Origin: Imperialibacter roseus
GTDB lineage: Bacteria > Bacteroidota > Bacteroidia > Cytophagales > Cyclobacteriaceae
Assembly: GCF_032999765.1 (NCBI RefSeq)
Contig: NZ_CP136051.1
Location: 6,218,501-6,282,500, forward strand
Length of the DNA stretch: 64,000 nt
Reading direction: 5' to 3'
The position numbers were made by a program, and so were the translations under genes. Below the pieces are notes generated by a model. It did no database searches and was not told where the DNA came from. It saw only the letters and a list, made by a program, of their open reading frames with translations. How positions within the stretch are numbered: the stretch's first letter is position 1; the number at the start of each line of letters is the position of its first letter. Below, piece after piece: positions 44,909-54,451 of this stretch.

Positions 44909-46638
44909 TTCTCAACTTTGAAAAACTTTTTTTGAGAGATCAAATCGCCTGAGTCTGAGATTCCTTCAACGTCAATCAAATATGTCCCGGTATCGTCTCC
45001 GGCAAAAAACGCTACTACTCCAAGTCCGTTACTGATCTCTTTGCTATCAGCCCAATAGAGGGTGTTTCTGAAGTCTGGCAAGGTCGATGTTGAGTTAGCA
45101 TCGTCGTAGTCGGGGAACACATACTTCGCCCCTTTCTGCACCCCAATAAAAGAATAGTCCTGGCCAGCAATGAGTGCAGGGTCTAGCCCCGCCAGGTCGC
45201 CCTTATATGAATGAAAGCTTGTGATGCCGTCGAAAATGGCTCCACCCATCAAATATCTCTTCGTCACTACATCAATCCGCTTCACAAGGCGAGGATCCAG
45301 CTCCATAATAGTGTTCGCCTTTTTAATAGGAAGGCCATCATAGAGCATCAACGGTTCATTGTTCATGATCTCATTTTTTTCCACGTTGACCATCTTAAAA
45401 TAGAATTCGTCGTTTCTTTTTCTTGGGAAAATACCGGCTACGTATTCCCTCAGTACCTCTTCCATCAAAGGGAACCTTGTGTAGTCATCCAGGTAGTATT
45501 TCTGATCAGGAATGCCGTAAAAGGGTAATGAGTCACCCGACGGCTGGTGTTCATCAAATGGAATAATGCTGGAATACACATTTCTAACCTGCATGTTCTG
45601 GCTCGCCTGAGTCAGGTAACTCTCCCACTTTTCATCAATACTCAGTGACGGAACCTCAAGTGCAACAAAGGCCTCTGAAAACGACGGATCAATAATTATA
45701 TCTACATTGGCATCTGGATCGCCGCTTTGCAGGTGCGCTTCTCCCTGGCCATAAAAATCCACAATCTCAAACCGAATAACGCCCTCGCTGTCAGCTTTTG
45801 AAGTATAGAATTCAGGTTGAGTTCCAATGATAGACAAGTAGATCAATTCATTTGCCTTTGGCGTTGTGGTGCCCGATTCATACACTTTACCAGTGAGGAA
45901 TTGCCCCTTTGTTTCAGGCAAGTAGTGCCTGTCGGGTTTAAATGAAGCCTGGGAGGGTTTTTTTTTGACAACCACCGGAAGCTTCCCGGAATTTCCCTGG
46001 CCTGTCATGAAGAAATCTGGCACCTTACTTACAGAAACTGACACCAGCCCACTAGCAGGCCTACCTTCTACACCAGTTAATCCCAGGTCGATGGTTACCT
46101 TTTGCCTTGAGCGATATACTTCGCTGGCGGTTGATATCGTCAGACCTGCTGTGGGAGCAGAGACTTTTCTGGTGGCTGGCTTTTCACTGCTTTCTGACAG
46201 CCCAAGCGACTTAAATGGATTGATGATGGTAACAATTGAATAAGCATAGTCCTCGGGAGGAAAATTTCTCATCCACTTGGTGTAGGCTCTTAAGATGTAG
46301 TTGCCTGAAGTGGCGGTAAATGGTAAAAGAATGTCGCCCTTTCCTTTTCCATCATTCAAATCAATGATCGACTGCGCCAGTGGTGTGTTTTCGCTGTCGA
46401 GGAGTTCAACATAAGCCAGCCTGCTAAGTGGCGAAAGCAGGTGGTTTGACTGATCGAGACATGTTACTGAAAACCTTATCCGATCACCCGTTAAATACAC
46501 AGGGCCATCGTGGTGTATATGAATCTCTTCCCTGTAGGAAATGTCCTGAGCCTGAATCAAGTTGCTTGCGGGCAGCACCGATAAGAGTACCGATGCCGTT
46601 AGTAGCGTTCTTCCAAAAATGGCTTTAAGCTTTCTCAT
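44905..46638 (-). CDS. exported MG2-like / plug-like domain protein of the TonB operon
   Basis: 577 residues from the ATG complementary to 46636-46638 (MRKLKAIFGRTLLTASVLLS, a signal peptide ending at IQAQ); the frame extends 23 codons upstream into the receptor gene. The N-terminal domain with IHHDGPVYLTGDRIRFSVTCLD and SGNYILRAYTKWMRNF resembles macroglobulin MG2 folds. A later part (MLYDGLPIKKANTIMELDP, LVKRIDVVTKRY) resembles the plug region of TonB receptors. Such proteins are common beside receptors in Bacteroidota; they are thought to hand over or capture substrate. Exact role unknown. Confidence 0.8.
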   Translation of the reverse strand: MRKLKAIFGRTLLTASVLLSVLPASNLIQAQDISYREEIHIHHDGPVYLTGDRIRFSVTCLDQSNHLLSPLSRLAYVELLDSENTPLAQSIIDLNDGKGKGDILLPFTATSGNYILRAYTKWMRNFPPEDYAYSIVTIINPFKSLGLSESSEKPATRKVSAPTAGLTISTASEVYRSRQKVTIDLGLTGVEGRPASGLVSVSVSKVPDFFMTGQGNSGKLPVVVKKKPSQASFKPDRHYLPETKGQFLTGKVYESGTTTPKANELIYLSIIGTQPEFYTSKADSEGVIRFEIVDFYGQGEAHLQSGDPDANVDIIIDPSFSEAFVALEVPSLSIDEKWESYLTQASQNMQVRNVYSSIIPFDEHQPSGDSLPFYGIPDQKYYLDDYTRFPLMEEVLREYVAGIFPRKRNDEFYFKMVNVEKNEIMNNEPLMLYDGLPIKKANTIMELDPRLVKRIDVVTKRYLMGGAIFDGITSFHSYKGDLAGLDPALIAGQDYSFIGVQKGAKYVFPDYDDANSTSTLPDFRNTLYWADSKEISNGLGVVAFFAGDDTGTYLIDVEGISDSGDLISQKKFFKVEK

Positions 46639-46642
46639 GGAA

Positions 46643-49405
46643 TTAGAATCTGAAGTTGTAGGTGATGGTTGGAATGGGGCGGGCAAAGACAGAAAGCTTG
46701 TAGCCATTTATTTCTCCCTGCTCGGTCACGAAGTAGATGGAGTACACATTGTTGCGCCCCAGCACATTGAACAAAGCGAATGTCCATGAACTGTGGGCTA
46801 GCTTCTTGATTTTATGGTTGCCCTCGAAGTTGATAGACAGATCCATTCGGCTATAGTCAGGAATGCGGTAGGCGTTTCTGTCGGAATAGTGAACCCGGTT
46901 TGCTCCGCCTATGGTATAGACAGACAAGGGGTAGGTGATTGGCCGCCCTGTGCTGTACGTATAATTAACCGATATATTGATCCTTCTGGTGAATTTATAG
47001 TTTGAAACAATCGTAAGGTCATGCGGCTTGTCGTAGCTGGCGGGGAAATAAGTGCCTCTGTTTACCCTTTCTTCCGGAAACTGTCCTGCGATTTGTACGA
47101 ACGTTCTGGAGTATGTGTAGCTTACCCATCCGTTGAGTTTGCCGGTTTTCTTTTTCAGCATGATCTCGAGCCCGTATGCCTTGCCTTTGGCTTTTATCAC
47201 GTCAGTTTCCAGGTGCTCATTCATCACAAGCACTGCGCCGTTTTTATAGTCCAGCATATCGGTTAGCCACTTGTAGTAGGTTTCCACCGACAGTTCAAGG
47301 CTGTTGGATCTCATGTTGCGGTAGTATCCGATAGAGAACTGGTCTCCAATCTGCGGACTGATATAAGAATCGCTGAGCTTCCAGATATCAGTGGGGGAAA
47401 TGGCCTGAGTGTTGGACAGCTGATGAATATACTGTCGCATTCTATTGAAGCTCAACTTGGCGGAACTGATGGGGTTGAAGGCATACCTCATAGAAGCTCT
47501 GTATTCCGGCCCGTGATAGGTTTTGATGAAGTCGCCTGAAGGGTACTGCAAAGTGTCCTGCATGGTATTCACGTCCTTTGCTCGGGTGGGGTCATATTGA
47601 ATGACACTTTTTGGCCCAAGAAAAGAATACATGGAATAGCGCAGTCCCAGGTACAGAGAAAGCTTGTCGTTGATGTCAACCTTGTCGCCCACGTAAATAG
47701 CCGATTCAATCCCTTTTTCCTTTTCCAAAATCTTTTCCTGAAGGATGGATTGGTCACCAACAGGCTTGTTAAATCCAGGGTTCAGATCATAGTAAATACT
47801 GCTTAGCCCAAAATCGATTTTATGCATGGACTCAGGGAAGTAGCTGAAGTCGGCTTTGAAGTTGTGCTGGTTAATACCGTAACCAAGATTGAATGCGTTT
47901 ACTGGCACGTCATCGGATGACAGACTGTAGTCGTAGTGGCTGGAAACTCCTGTGAAAACCCCATAAAGTCTGCTGTTGAATATTTTTTTCCATTTGATGG
48001 AAGCGTTGGAGTTGGTGTATTGGTACAGCGAATCGGAGTTGAGACTGAACTTGTCATTACTCAAATAGCCAGTAATATATACGCTGTTTTTTTCATCAAT
48101 GTCGTAGGTCACCCTCGCATTCAGGTCGCTGAAACCGGCTGTGGAATTTTTAAAAGTAGCATTTGGCAGCCTTTTCAAAATCCAATCTGAGTAACTGCTT
48201 CGGCCAGCGATAAGGAACGAGGCCTTGTCTTCTATAATTGGGCCTTCAAGAGAAAGACGGCCAGTGACCAGCCCTATACCTCCGCTGCCAGCGAATTTTT
48301 TCTTGTTGCCATCTTTCATGTCTACCTCAAACACCGACGAGATTCTGCCTCCGTACTCCGCCGGAATGCCCGCTTTGTGCAGTTCTACATTCCTTACCAC
48401 ATCGGCATTGAAAGCCGTGAAGAAGCCAAAAAGGTGGGAAGGGTTGTAAATAACAGCGTCATTCAGCAAAATAAGATTCTGGCTGGTGCTGCCGCCCCGC
48501 ACGTTGAAGCCATTGGAACCTTCGCCAACACTTTGAACCCCTGGAAGCGTTAAGGCTACTTTCATAATATCGGCCTCGCCAAAAGCAGAAGGCATCTGCT
48601 TGATCGACTGAATGTCGAGCCTGTCGAGCCCCATTTGCATCCCTGTAACGTTTACATCTCGTTCTGCTTCGATTACCACTTCCTTCAAAGCCACCACATC
48701 CTCTTCCATTTCTATATTGAAAAGCCCATCGGAGTAGAGAATGATTTGCCGCCTCGTACTTTTCATTCCCACATTTTGAATTTTCAGCAGCTGCTTGCCG
48801 TTGGGAATGGTGAGAGAGTAGTAGCCAAACTGGTCGGTAATGGTGCCTATTTTTGGGTTTTCGATATAAACTAAGGCCCCAATGACAGGCTCACCAGAAG
48901 CCATGCTTTTCACATAGCCCGCAACCGTAGCTTTCCCGGAGGCTAGCACCGCAGTTTTTTTGCCTACTTCGAAAGTCTTATTTTCTATGGCATCTTCCAC
49001 AGGCCCCTGATTATTTCGTGTTTTTTCTAATTCCAGGGCAGCTATCTCCATTTTGTCTTCTACGGGCTCCCTTGTGAAAAAATCAGCAGGGAGGCTTTCC
49101 CGAATCACATAGCCTTTCGAGATAATTACTTTGCCTCCCGAATTGATGAAGAAACTTAAGTCGGAAGTGGACGGAATGATGGCTGTTAATGCTTCATTAA
49201 GAGAAGCTGAGTTAAGTGTGGCGTTTACCCGTATGGTGTCTGTCCATTGCGGATTGTAGAAGATCGCAGTTTTTGCCTGATCTTCAATGGTTTTTACCGC
49301 CTGATCAAAGGGTGTTTCGCTGAAAGTAGCGGTAATGGTTGGGTTTTGTGCCCGAGAATGGAACCCCAGCCCTATCATAAGTAATAAAACAGCTGCTTTT
49401 TTCAT
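46643..49405 (-). CDS. TonB-dependent receptor with STN and carboxypeptidase-like domains
   Basis: 920 residues. Signal peptide MKKAAVLLLMIGLGFHSRAQ; STN domain about 20-75 (TFSETPFDQAVKTIEDQAKT), a carboxypeptidase-regulatory-like domain (ATVAGYVKSMASGEPVIGALVYIENP, TITDQFGYYSLTIPNGK), plug (MPSAFGEADIMKVALTLPGVQ, FNVRGGSTSQNLILLNDAVIYN), then a 22-strand type barrel ending PIPTITYNFRF with terminal Phe. The STN domain suggests anti-sigma signalling, but no such pair is beside it. The cargo is unknown; six DUF4249 lipoproteins and one MG2-like protein are in the same operon. Confidence 0.93.
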   Translation of the reverse strand: MKKAAVLLLMIGLGFHSRAQNPTITATFSETPFDQAVKTIEDQAKTAIFYNPQWTDTIRVNATLNSASLNEALTAIIPSTSDLSFFINSGGKVIISKGYVIRESLPADFFTREPVEDKMEIAALELEKTRNNQGPVEDAIENKTFEVGKKTAVLASGKATVAGYVKSMASGEPVIGALVYIENPKIGTITDQFGYYSLTIPNGKQLLKIQNVGMKSTRRQIILYSDGLFNIEMEEDVVALKEVVIEAERDVNVTGMQMGLDRLDIQSIKQMPSAFGEADIMKVALTLPGVQSVGEGSNGFNVRGGSTSQNLILLNDAVIYNPSHLFGFFTAFNADVVRNVELHKAGIPAEYGGRISSVFEVDMKDGNKKKFAGSGGIGLVTGRLSLEGPIIEDKASFLIAGRSSYSDWILKRLPNATFKNSTAGFSDLNARVTYDIDEKNSVYITGYLSNDKFSLNSDSLYQYTNSNASIKWKKIFNSRLYGVFTGVSSHYDYSLSSDDVPVNAFNLGYGINQHNFKADFSYFPESMHKIDFGLSSIYYDLNPGFNKPVGDQSILQEKILEKEKGIESAIYVGDKVDINDKLSLYLGLRYSMYSFLGPKSVIQYDPTRAKDVNTMQDTLQYPSGDFIKTYHGPEYRASMRYAFNPISSAKLSFNRMRQYIHQLSNTQAISPTDIWKLSDSYISPQIGDQFSIGYYRNMRSNSLELSVETYYKWLTDMLDYKNGAVLVMNEHLETDVIKAKGKAYGLEIMLKKKTGKLNGWVSYTYSRTFVQIAGQFPEERVNRGTYFPASYDKPHDLTIVSNYKFTRRINISVNYTYSTGRPITYPLSVYTIGGANRVHYSDRNAYRIPDYSRMDLSINFEGNHKIKKLAHSSWTFALFNVLGRNNVYSIYFVTEQGEINGYKLSVFARPIPTITYNFRF

Positions 49406-49407
49406 TT

Positions 49408-50145
49408 TCAGTTCTCTCCTTTTAAATCAAAGTAATAGCCAACTAACATGGCGGCAGTTCTTTTTGGGTTTTCGTGCCAGTACAATCTTCTTGCTCTTGA
49501 GTAGTCAGCGAGTTCTTTCTTTTTGTCTTCGAGAACCTTCAATAGCGCTCGTTTGCTTCTGATGATGATGAATTCATTGTCTTTTTTGAGGTATAATTTA
49601 ACCTTGTGCTGAAATCCGACCACTGGCGCTCCTCTTGACTTGTCAATGAACTTTTCTTTTGTATGTCTTGCCACCAGTTTATATTCTTTGTCGACAATCA
49701 ACTCGTAAAAGCGAGATTTTTGCTCCCCGGTCACTTGGGGGGGCAAACGAACAAACTTTACTGATGAAAGCGTGAAAGAATTAATCTTTTCCTGAGCGGG
49801 CATAATAGAAATCGAAATGCCGTCATTAGGATTGTAGTGTTTCAGAACTACAAGGTCGTTTACAATGTCGTACCGTAATTCGAGCCCTTTGTATTCTCTG
49901 TCAAGAAAGTTGATGCTGCCAGGTTGCCATTCGGAAACTAAAAAAGCATGATCAACCACATCCGGATACTTGATTCCATATTCCGCGCCGTTGAATATTC
50001 TGCCACTATACCCGACTTCGGCGTCGTACTGATTGCTGAGAGCTTCAATGGAGGGATTTTGGCTGACGAGATTTTGTGCCGGAGCAGTATTGTACAGACA
50101 AGCACCAATGGCCAGCTGAAGCAAGGGTAGTAGTTTTCGCATCAA
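49408..50145 (-). CDS. exported protein of unknown function, first gene of the TonB operon
   Basis: 245 residues (Met1 or Met2), signal peptide LLPLLQLAIGACLYNTAPAQ. The rest is a mix of strands (FNGAEYGIKYPDVVDHAFLV, FLDREYKGLELRYDIVND) and a basic C-terminus (SRARRLYWHENPKRTAAML). I do not recognise the family. Two bases separate it from the receptor, so it belongs to the same transcript and heads the operon. Confidence 0.78.
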   Translation of the reverse strand: MMRKLLPLLQLAIGACLYNTAPAQNLVSQNPSIEALSNQYDAEVGYSGRIFNGAEYGIKYPDVVDHAFLVSEWQPGSINFLDREYKGLELRYDIVNDLVVLKHYNPNDGISISIMPAQEKINSFTLSSVKFVRLPPQVTGEQKSRFYELIVDKEYKLVARHTKEKFIDKSRGAPVVGFQHKVKLYLKKDNEFIIIRSKRALLKVLEDKKKELADYSRARRLYWHENPKRTAAMLVGYYFDLKGEN

Positions 50146-50172
50146 AGTAGGTAAAACAGATAAAAATCAATA

Positions 50173-50180
50173 CAAAGTTA
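50173..50180 (-). promoter_or_regulatory. candidate -7 box of the TonB/DUF4249 operon
   Basis: On the minus strand TAACTTTG fits TAnnTTTG and lies 28 bases before the first start codon. No clean -33 box is seen; the dyad at 50209-50241 covers that region. Confidence 0.4.
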
Positions 50181-50208
50181 AACCCGGCATTGAAGCCAGG
50201 AATGATCT

Positions 50209-50241
50209 GAATTGTACCAACTTCGAAAGTTGACACAATTC
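50209..50241. promoter_or_regulatory. 33-bp dyad, candidate operator of the TonB/DUF4249 operon
   Basis: GAATTGT and CAACTT on the left mirror AAGTTG and ACAATTC on the right around the centre CGA; only two positions in each 15-base arm do not match. Its near edge is 29 bases upstream of the candidate -7 box, a place suited to an activator or a repressor dimer. It could instead be a weak terminator for the gene ending at 50345, but it has no T-tract. Confidence 0.55.
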
Positions 50242-50344
50242 AGCATTCTATAACTATTTAAGTTCAAAAATCCCTCATTTTGCAGGGAGGATATTCCCTA
50301 AGTGGCGGTAATGAATGAATATCGGTAAACGGCTTATTTTTACG

Positions 50345-51265
50345 CTAAAAATTGTCAACTTCTCTATAGGCAGCCACAAGCGCCATTTCTCCTTCTTTTC
50401 CGGGTTTTGAAATGCCGTGTTCCATGCCCATTACGCCGCGGTATCCTTTGTCATAAATATGCTTGAAAACATTCTTGTAGTTGATCTCACCCGTAGTCGG
50501 CTCTTTTCTTCCCGGGTTGTCGCCAATTTGAAAGTAGGCGATTTCATCCCAGGTAAGGTTGATATTGGCGATGAGGTTTCCTTCGTTCCTTTGCATGTGA
50601 TAGATATCATAAAGGATTTTGCAGGAAGGGCTATCTACGGCCTTGCAAAGCTCATAGGTTTGGGCGGATGTTCGCATGAAAAGATCAGGTCTGTCACTTA
50701 ACGGTTCAAGCACCATGACCAGCCCATGGGGCTCCAATACTTCTGCACCAGCTCTCAGTGCGTCGATCACGTTAGCTGTTTGTATCCCTATGGGTAAGCT
50801 TGCATCGTAGAAGCCCGGAACAACTGTCATCCATTTGGCATTAGCTCTTTTGGCCAGCTCTACGGATTTTTTGCAGGTATCAACAAACTTATCTTTAAAT
50901 TCTTTTTTTCCTGTGGTCAACGAAATTTTCCAGTTGTCGCCGCCGTCAATTACGAACACCCCCATTCGCATGCCCAGCCTTTCGAGCGTGGCTGCGATCT
51001 TGTTTTGCATTTCAACGGGTCGGCCAAGCATACCATTGTCTTCAAGTGACCGGAAACCCTGATCAAACATAAATTTCAGCTCCTCAATTGGGTCATCGCC
51101 AACATGGTTTTTAAACATGCCAAAATGCGGCGCATAGTCCATTTTAAATGGCTTGCCAACAGCCTGGAGGGGATTCTTGTTTGCTTGCGCAAAGGCACTA
51201 CCTCCCATAAGCGACACTGCGCCACTTGCCAGGGCTGCTCTGCCAATGAAATCTCTTCTATTCAT
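50345..51265 (-). CDS. Tat-exported TIM-barrel enzyme, hydroxypyruvate isomerase-like
   Basis: 306 residues with a twin-arginine signal (MNRRDFIGRAALASGAVSLM). The barrel has the sugar-isomerase/AP-endonuclease-2 fold: WKISLTTG, VMVLEPLSDRPDLF (metal Glu), CKILYDIYHMQ (Asp/His), FQIGDNPGRKEP, and GMEHGISKPG. Hydroxypyruvate isomerase is the closest named type, but the substrate cannot be told. Often found with Gfo/Idh/MocA oxidoreductases, as here. Confidence 0.85.
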   Translation of the reverse strand: MNRRDFIGRAALASGAVSLMGGSAFAQANKNPLQAVGKPFKMDYAPHFGMFKNHVGDDPIEELKFMFDQGFRSLEDNGMLGRPVEMQNKIAATLERLGMRMGVFVIDGGDNWKISLTTGKKEFKDKFVDTCKKSVELAKRANAKWMTVVPGFYDASLPIGIQTANVIDALRAGAEVLEPHGLVMVLEPLSDRPDLFMRTSAQTYELCKAVDSPSCKILYDIYHMQRNEGNLIANINLTWDEIAYFQIGDNPGRKEPTTGEINYKNVFKHIYDKGYRGVMGMEHGISKPGKEGEMALVAAYREVDNF

Positions 51266-51305
51266 TTCGTTAATTATTTAGGTGTTCGAGTAGGTATATT
51301 TTGTG

Positions 51306-54300
51306 TTATCGGGCAGCAACTGGCGCTCCATTTTTCAACGAAGACAAATAAGCGACCAAATCGACCAGTTCCTGCTGTGTGAAAGCGTTATGCAGCCCGG
51401 TAGGCATCAGTGAGTTTTCAAGTGGCTCTTTTGATACGATATCCTTTTTGGTATACCTTGTTTTGGCACCGCCAATGACAGTTACCTCAAGGGCATCGTT
51501 GGTTTCGCTGGAAATATAACCGGCTATTTTTTCGCCAGCTGCTGTAGTAATCAAAAAGCCCTCATAGCCAAAGCTGATGCCTGCGTCAGGATACATAATT
51601 GCCTTATAAAGCCCCTCTTTCCCAAGCTTATCACCAATTTCCGACAGCTGTGGGCCAAACTGGGTTCCTTTGTTGTTGACGACATGACAGGTGGAGCAAA
51701 CCCTCTCAAACATGGCAGCGCCGTTTGTAGCACTTCCATCCAAAGCCACCAGCTCTTCAATGGAGCCAAATTTGGTGTCTCCGGCGGCCAGCATTTTGGC
51801 CGCCTCTTTTCTTACTGAGCTTTTAATGCCGTTGAGAAGTGTGTACATCGCAGTCTCTTTCAGCTCTTCGGGCACCTCGTTGGCCAATGCCATGTCCAAA
51901 AGGTTGTTTTCGGTCGACCAACCTGTTCCGTAGGCTTTGATGGCCGCTTTCCTTACCGCCAGGTCTCTGCTTTCATCAAGCGATATTTCCTTGAACGTAT
52001 TCCAAACCTCGGGCCCCCAAAGGTTGGTCATCGCATTCAGCGTTTCGATTACCTTTTCGTTGTCTTTTTGCTGAAGTTGTTTTTTGAAAAAGTCGATGCC
52101 CTCAAATTGGTGCACAAGTTTAATCGCCTCCGGGCCAAATTCACTCTTTGGTGACTGGGTGTAAATACTTACCAATGAAGGCACCTGGTCCCTTAGCTGA
52201 TACCTTTTTACCCAATCCATATACGTTGGAGTGCCCTTCATTTGTGCCAGCGACCCCCTCATGATTTTGTTGACTGCCGGATCCGAATTGATTTTTTCTG
52301 GCGAAATATGGCTCAGGGCCAGAATCTTTATGCTGTCTTGCTGTGGGTGTTTGATAGTCAGCATACCAGCAAGCAGATTGTCTTTTGATGGGTCTTTGTG
52401 AAAATCGAATGCACGGAAATAGCGGAGATTGTCATGCATGCTTCCCTCTGCATTTGTGGCTAATTTTGCAAGTATAGGCAAGGCCGATTTGGCCCTACTT
52501 CTCCACACAATATCGTTAGCTCCGGGCTTCTCCAGGCCACCTTTTTCTATCCAGTTGTTAAAGAATTCTTCGCCTCTGGGATCGGCACCTATACCCAATG
52601 CTTCCAAATACCACCTGTCCTTTCCGTCGTATTGCAGGGCAAGATCCGTCCAAATGTCGGCAGCTTTTGATGAATCAAGATATCGCACTGCAATGGCCAC
52701 CTCTCTTCTTACCTGAGGTGATTTGTCAGACGCTGCCTTTGCCAAGTAGTCATCCAGGTTTTTCACCTGCAGGCTCCTGGCAATTTTTAGCCCCGTGATC
52801 CTGATGTTTTCATCGGCATCGCTGGTGGCTAGCTGAATGTATTCATCTGTCTTCCCGTCAATCCTGGCCAACAGCCACAGGGCTCTTGCTTTCATTCTTG
52901 GATTGCTGCTATTCAAAAGGCCTTTCAGCGCTGCTTCCGCTTCGCTACCCATTGCCTCAAGGGCCGTCCAGGCGAGATAGCGAGTGCCCATATTGGGGCT
53001 TTGCAAAGACTTCACTGCCGCCTCAGCGCCGGTAACGTTTATTTTTTCTACTTCATAATCGACACCCTTGGGTGCCACACGGTAAATCCTTCCCTGGGCC
53101 TGATCCCCCATTTGGTGTCCACCAACTCCAGGGTCATACCAGTCGGCCACGAACAATGAGCCATCCGGCGCTACGCACACATCCGAAGGTCGGAACCATG
53201 GGTCGTCATTGCCCTTAAGAATATTAACAATGGAGGCAGTGTAGCCTGCTCCCTTCTTTTCCACCGGATACGCCCGCACCACATTAGGTCCTGCATCGGT
53301 ATGAATCATCTGGTTCCTGAATCTTTCGGGAAGCAAGTCCCCTTCGTAAACGATCATACCGGTAGGCGATCCGGCGCCGGTTTGTAAAAGGTTGGGAACC
53401 GAACCCGGATCGTTTTGGTGCCAATGGCGAAGTGGAATTTCTTTTTCCATGTTGGTGCGGCGGGTGCTCCAGCTCGCACCGGTGAACTCGTCGGTAAAGC
53501 CGTAGTTGCCATATTCTAAAATGAAGTTGATGCGAACGCCTCTGTTGCCATCGTCGTCGTTGTCAGATTGCCAGATGGAGCCATACGAGTCGACCGCCGG
53601 CTCGTAGTTGTTTCTGAAATTGAAGCCAAGCACTTCCATGTTGCTGCCGTCGGTGTCGCAGCGGAAGAGCATCCCCTGGCGGTAAGGGTTGCCGGAGCCG
53701 TTTACCTCGTTGCCCACCATGTCGACAATCGGGTTGCCATCTTTGTCCAGCAGCTGATCACCTGCATTACCAAAGTTAAAATAGAACTTGCCGTCAGGGC
53801 CGAAGGTGAAGGAGTGAATGGCATGGTCATGCTGCACTCCACCTAGACCTGTAAAAAGCACTTCCTTTTTGTCTGGCACATCATCACCATCTTCATCGGT
53901 GAAAATGAACACATTTGGGCTACAGGACACGATGACTTTGTTGCCAAAAACGCCTATGCCCAGAGCTGCATTGATATCGGTTCCCTGATAAAATATTTTT
54001 CGGCTGTCGGCCTTTCCATCGCCATCTGTGTCTTCCAGAATGACGATTTTATCTCCTTTCGCATCTACCTCATTGCCAGGGTTGAGCTCGCTGCGGTAGT
54101 TAAAAGCTTCACACACCCATACCCTGCCACGGGGGTCAACGTCGATGTTGGTAGGGTTCATGATCATGGGCTCGGCGGCAAAAAGTGTTGCTTCCAATCC
54201 ATCAGCCACCTCCAGCCCCGAAACGGCATACTCCGGCAGCCGCTTTTGGGCCTCGGTTAATGTGGAGCGATCCACAGGGGGAGCTTCTGTGGAGCAGTGT

Positions 54301-54365
54301 GTAAAAAATGCGGCGGCGATTGACAAGGCAATCGCCCTTTTAAACATGGAAATGTTCTTTGCCAT
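51306..54365 (-). CDS. PVC-type haem-binding protein: propeller, HEAT repeats and cytochrome c domain
   Basis: 1019 residues (Met1 or Met7), lipoprotein-like signal ending in FFTHC. The first about 400 residues are a propeller (FAAEPMIMNPTNIDVDPRGRVWVCEAFNYR, SDVCVAPDGSLFVADWYDPG). Then HEAT repeats (SSNPRMKARALWLLARIDG, KSPQVRREVAIAVRYLD) and a C-terminal cytochrome c with CSTCH (Cys890 to His894) and a likely axial Met in NSLMPTGL. Such proteins were first noted in planctomycetes and are predicted dehydrogenases passing electrons to the haem. Substrate unknown; the isomerase and Gfo/Idh enzymes nearby suggest sugars. Confidence 0.9.
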   Translation of the reverse strand: MAKNISMFKRAIALSIAAAFFTHCSTEAPPVDRSTLTEAQKRLPEYAVSGLEVADGLEATLFAAEPMIMNPTNIDVDPRGRVWVCEAFNYRSELNPGNEVDAKGDKIVILEDTDGDGKADSRKIFYQGTDINAALGIGVFGNKVIVSCSPNVFIFTDEDGDDVPDKKEVLFTGLGGVQHDHAIHSFTFGPDGKFYFNFGNAGDQLLDKDGNPIVDMVGNEVNGSGNPYRQGMLFRCDTDGSNMEVLGFNFRNNYEPAVDSYGSIWQSDNDDDGNRGVRINFILEYGNYGFTDEFTGASWSTRRTNMEKEIPLRHWHQNDPGSVPNLLQTGAGSPTGMIVYEGDLLPERFRNQMIHTDAGPNVVRAYPVEKKGAGYTASIVNILKGNDDPWFRPSDVCVAPDGSLFVADWYDPGVGGHQMGDQAQGRIYRVAPKGVDYEVEKINVTGAEAAVKSLQSPNMGTRYLAWTALEAMGSEAEAALKGLLNSSNPRMKARALWLLARIDGKTDEYIQLATSDADENIRITGLKIARSLQVKNLDDYLAKAASDKSPQVRREVAIAVRYLDSSKAADIWTDLALQYDGKDRWYLEALGIGADPRGEEFFNNWIEKGGLEKPGANDIVWRSRAKSALPILAKLATNAEGSMHDNLRYFRAFDFHKDPSKDNLLAGMLTIKHPQQDSIKILALSHISPEKINSDPAVNKIMRGSLAQMKGTPTYMDWVKRYQLRDQVPSLVSIYTQSPKSEFGPEAIKLVHQFEGIDFFKKQLQQKDNEKVIETLNAMTNLWGPEVWNTFKEISLDESRDLAVRKAAIKAYGTGWSTENNLLDMALANEVPEELKETAMYTLLNGIKSSVRKEAAKMLAAGDTKFGSIEELVALDGSATNGAAMFERVCSTCHVVNNKGTQFGPQLSEIGDKLGKEGLYKAIMYPDAGISFGYEGFLITTAAGEKIAGYISSETNDALEVTVIGGAKTRYTKKDIVSKEPLENSLMPTGLHNAFTQQELVDLVAYLSSLKNGAPVAAR

Positions 54366-54451
54366 AACGAGTTAAGTAGGTGTTTCTGTAAATCAACTTT
54401 CAAAATAGATAAAACCTGCGTTTATTCCACGCTTAGTTTGATGATTGAGCG

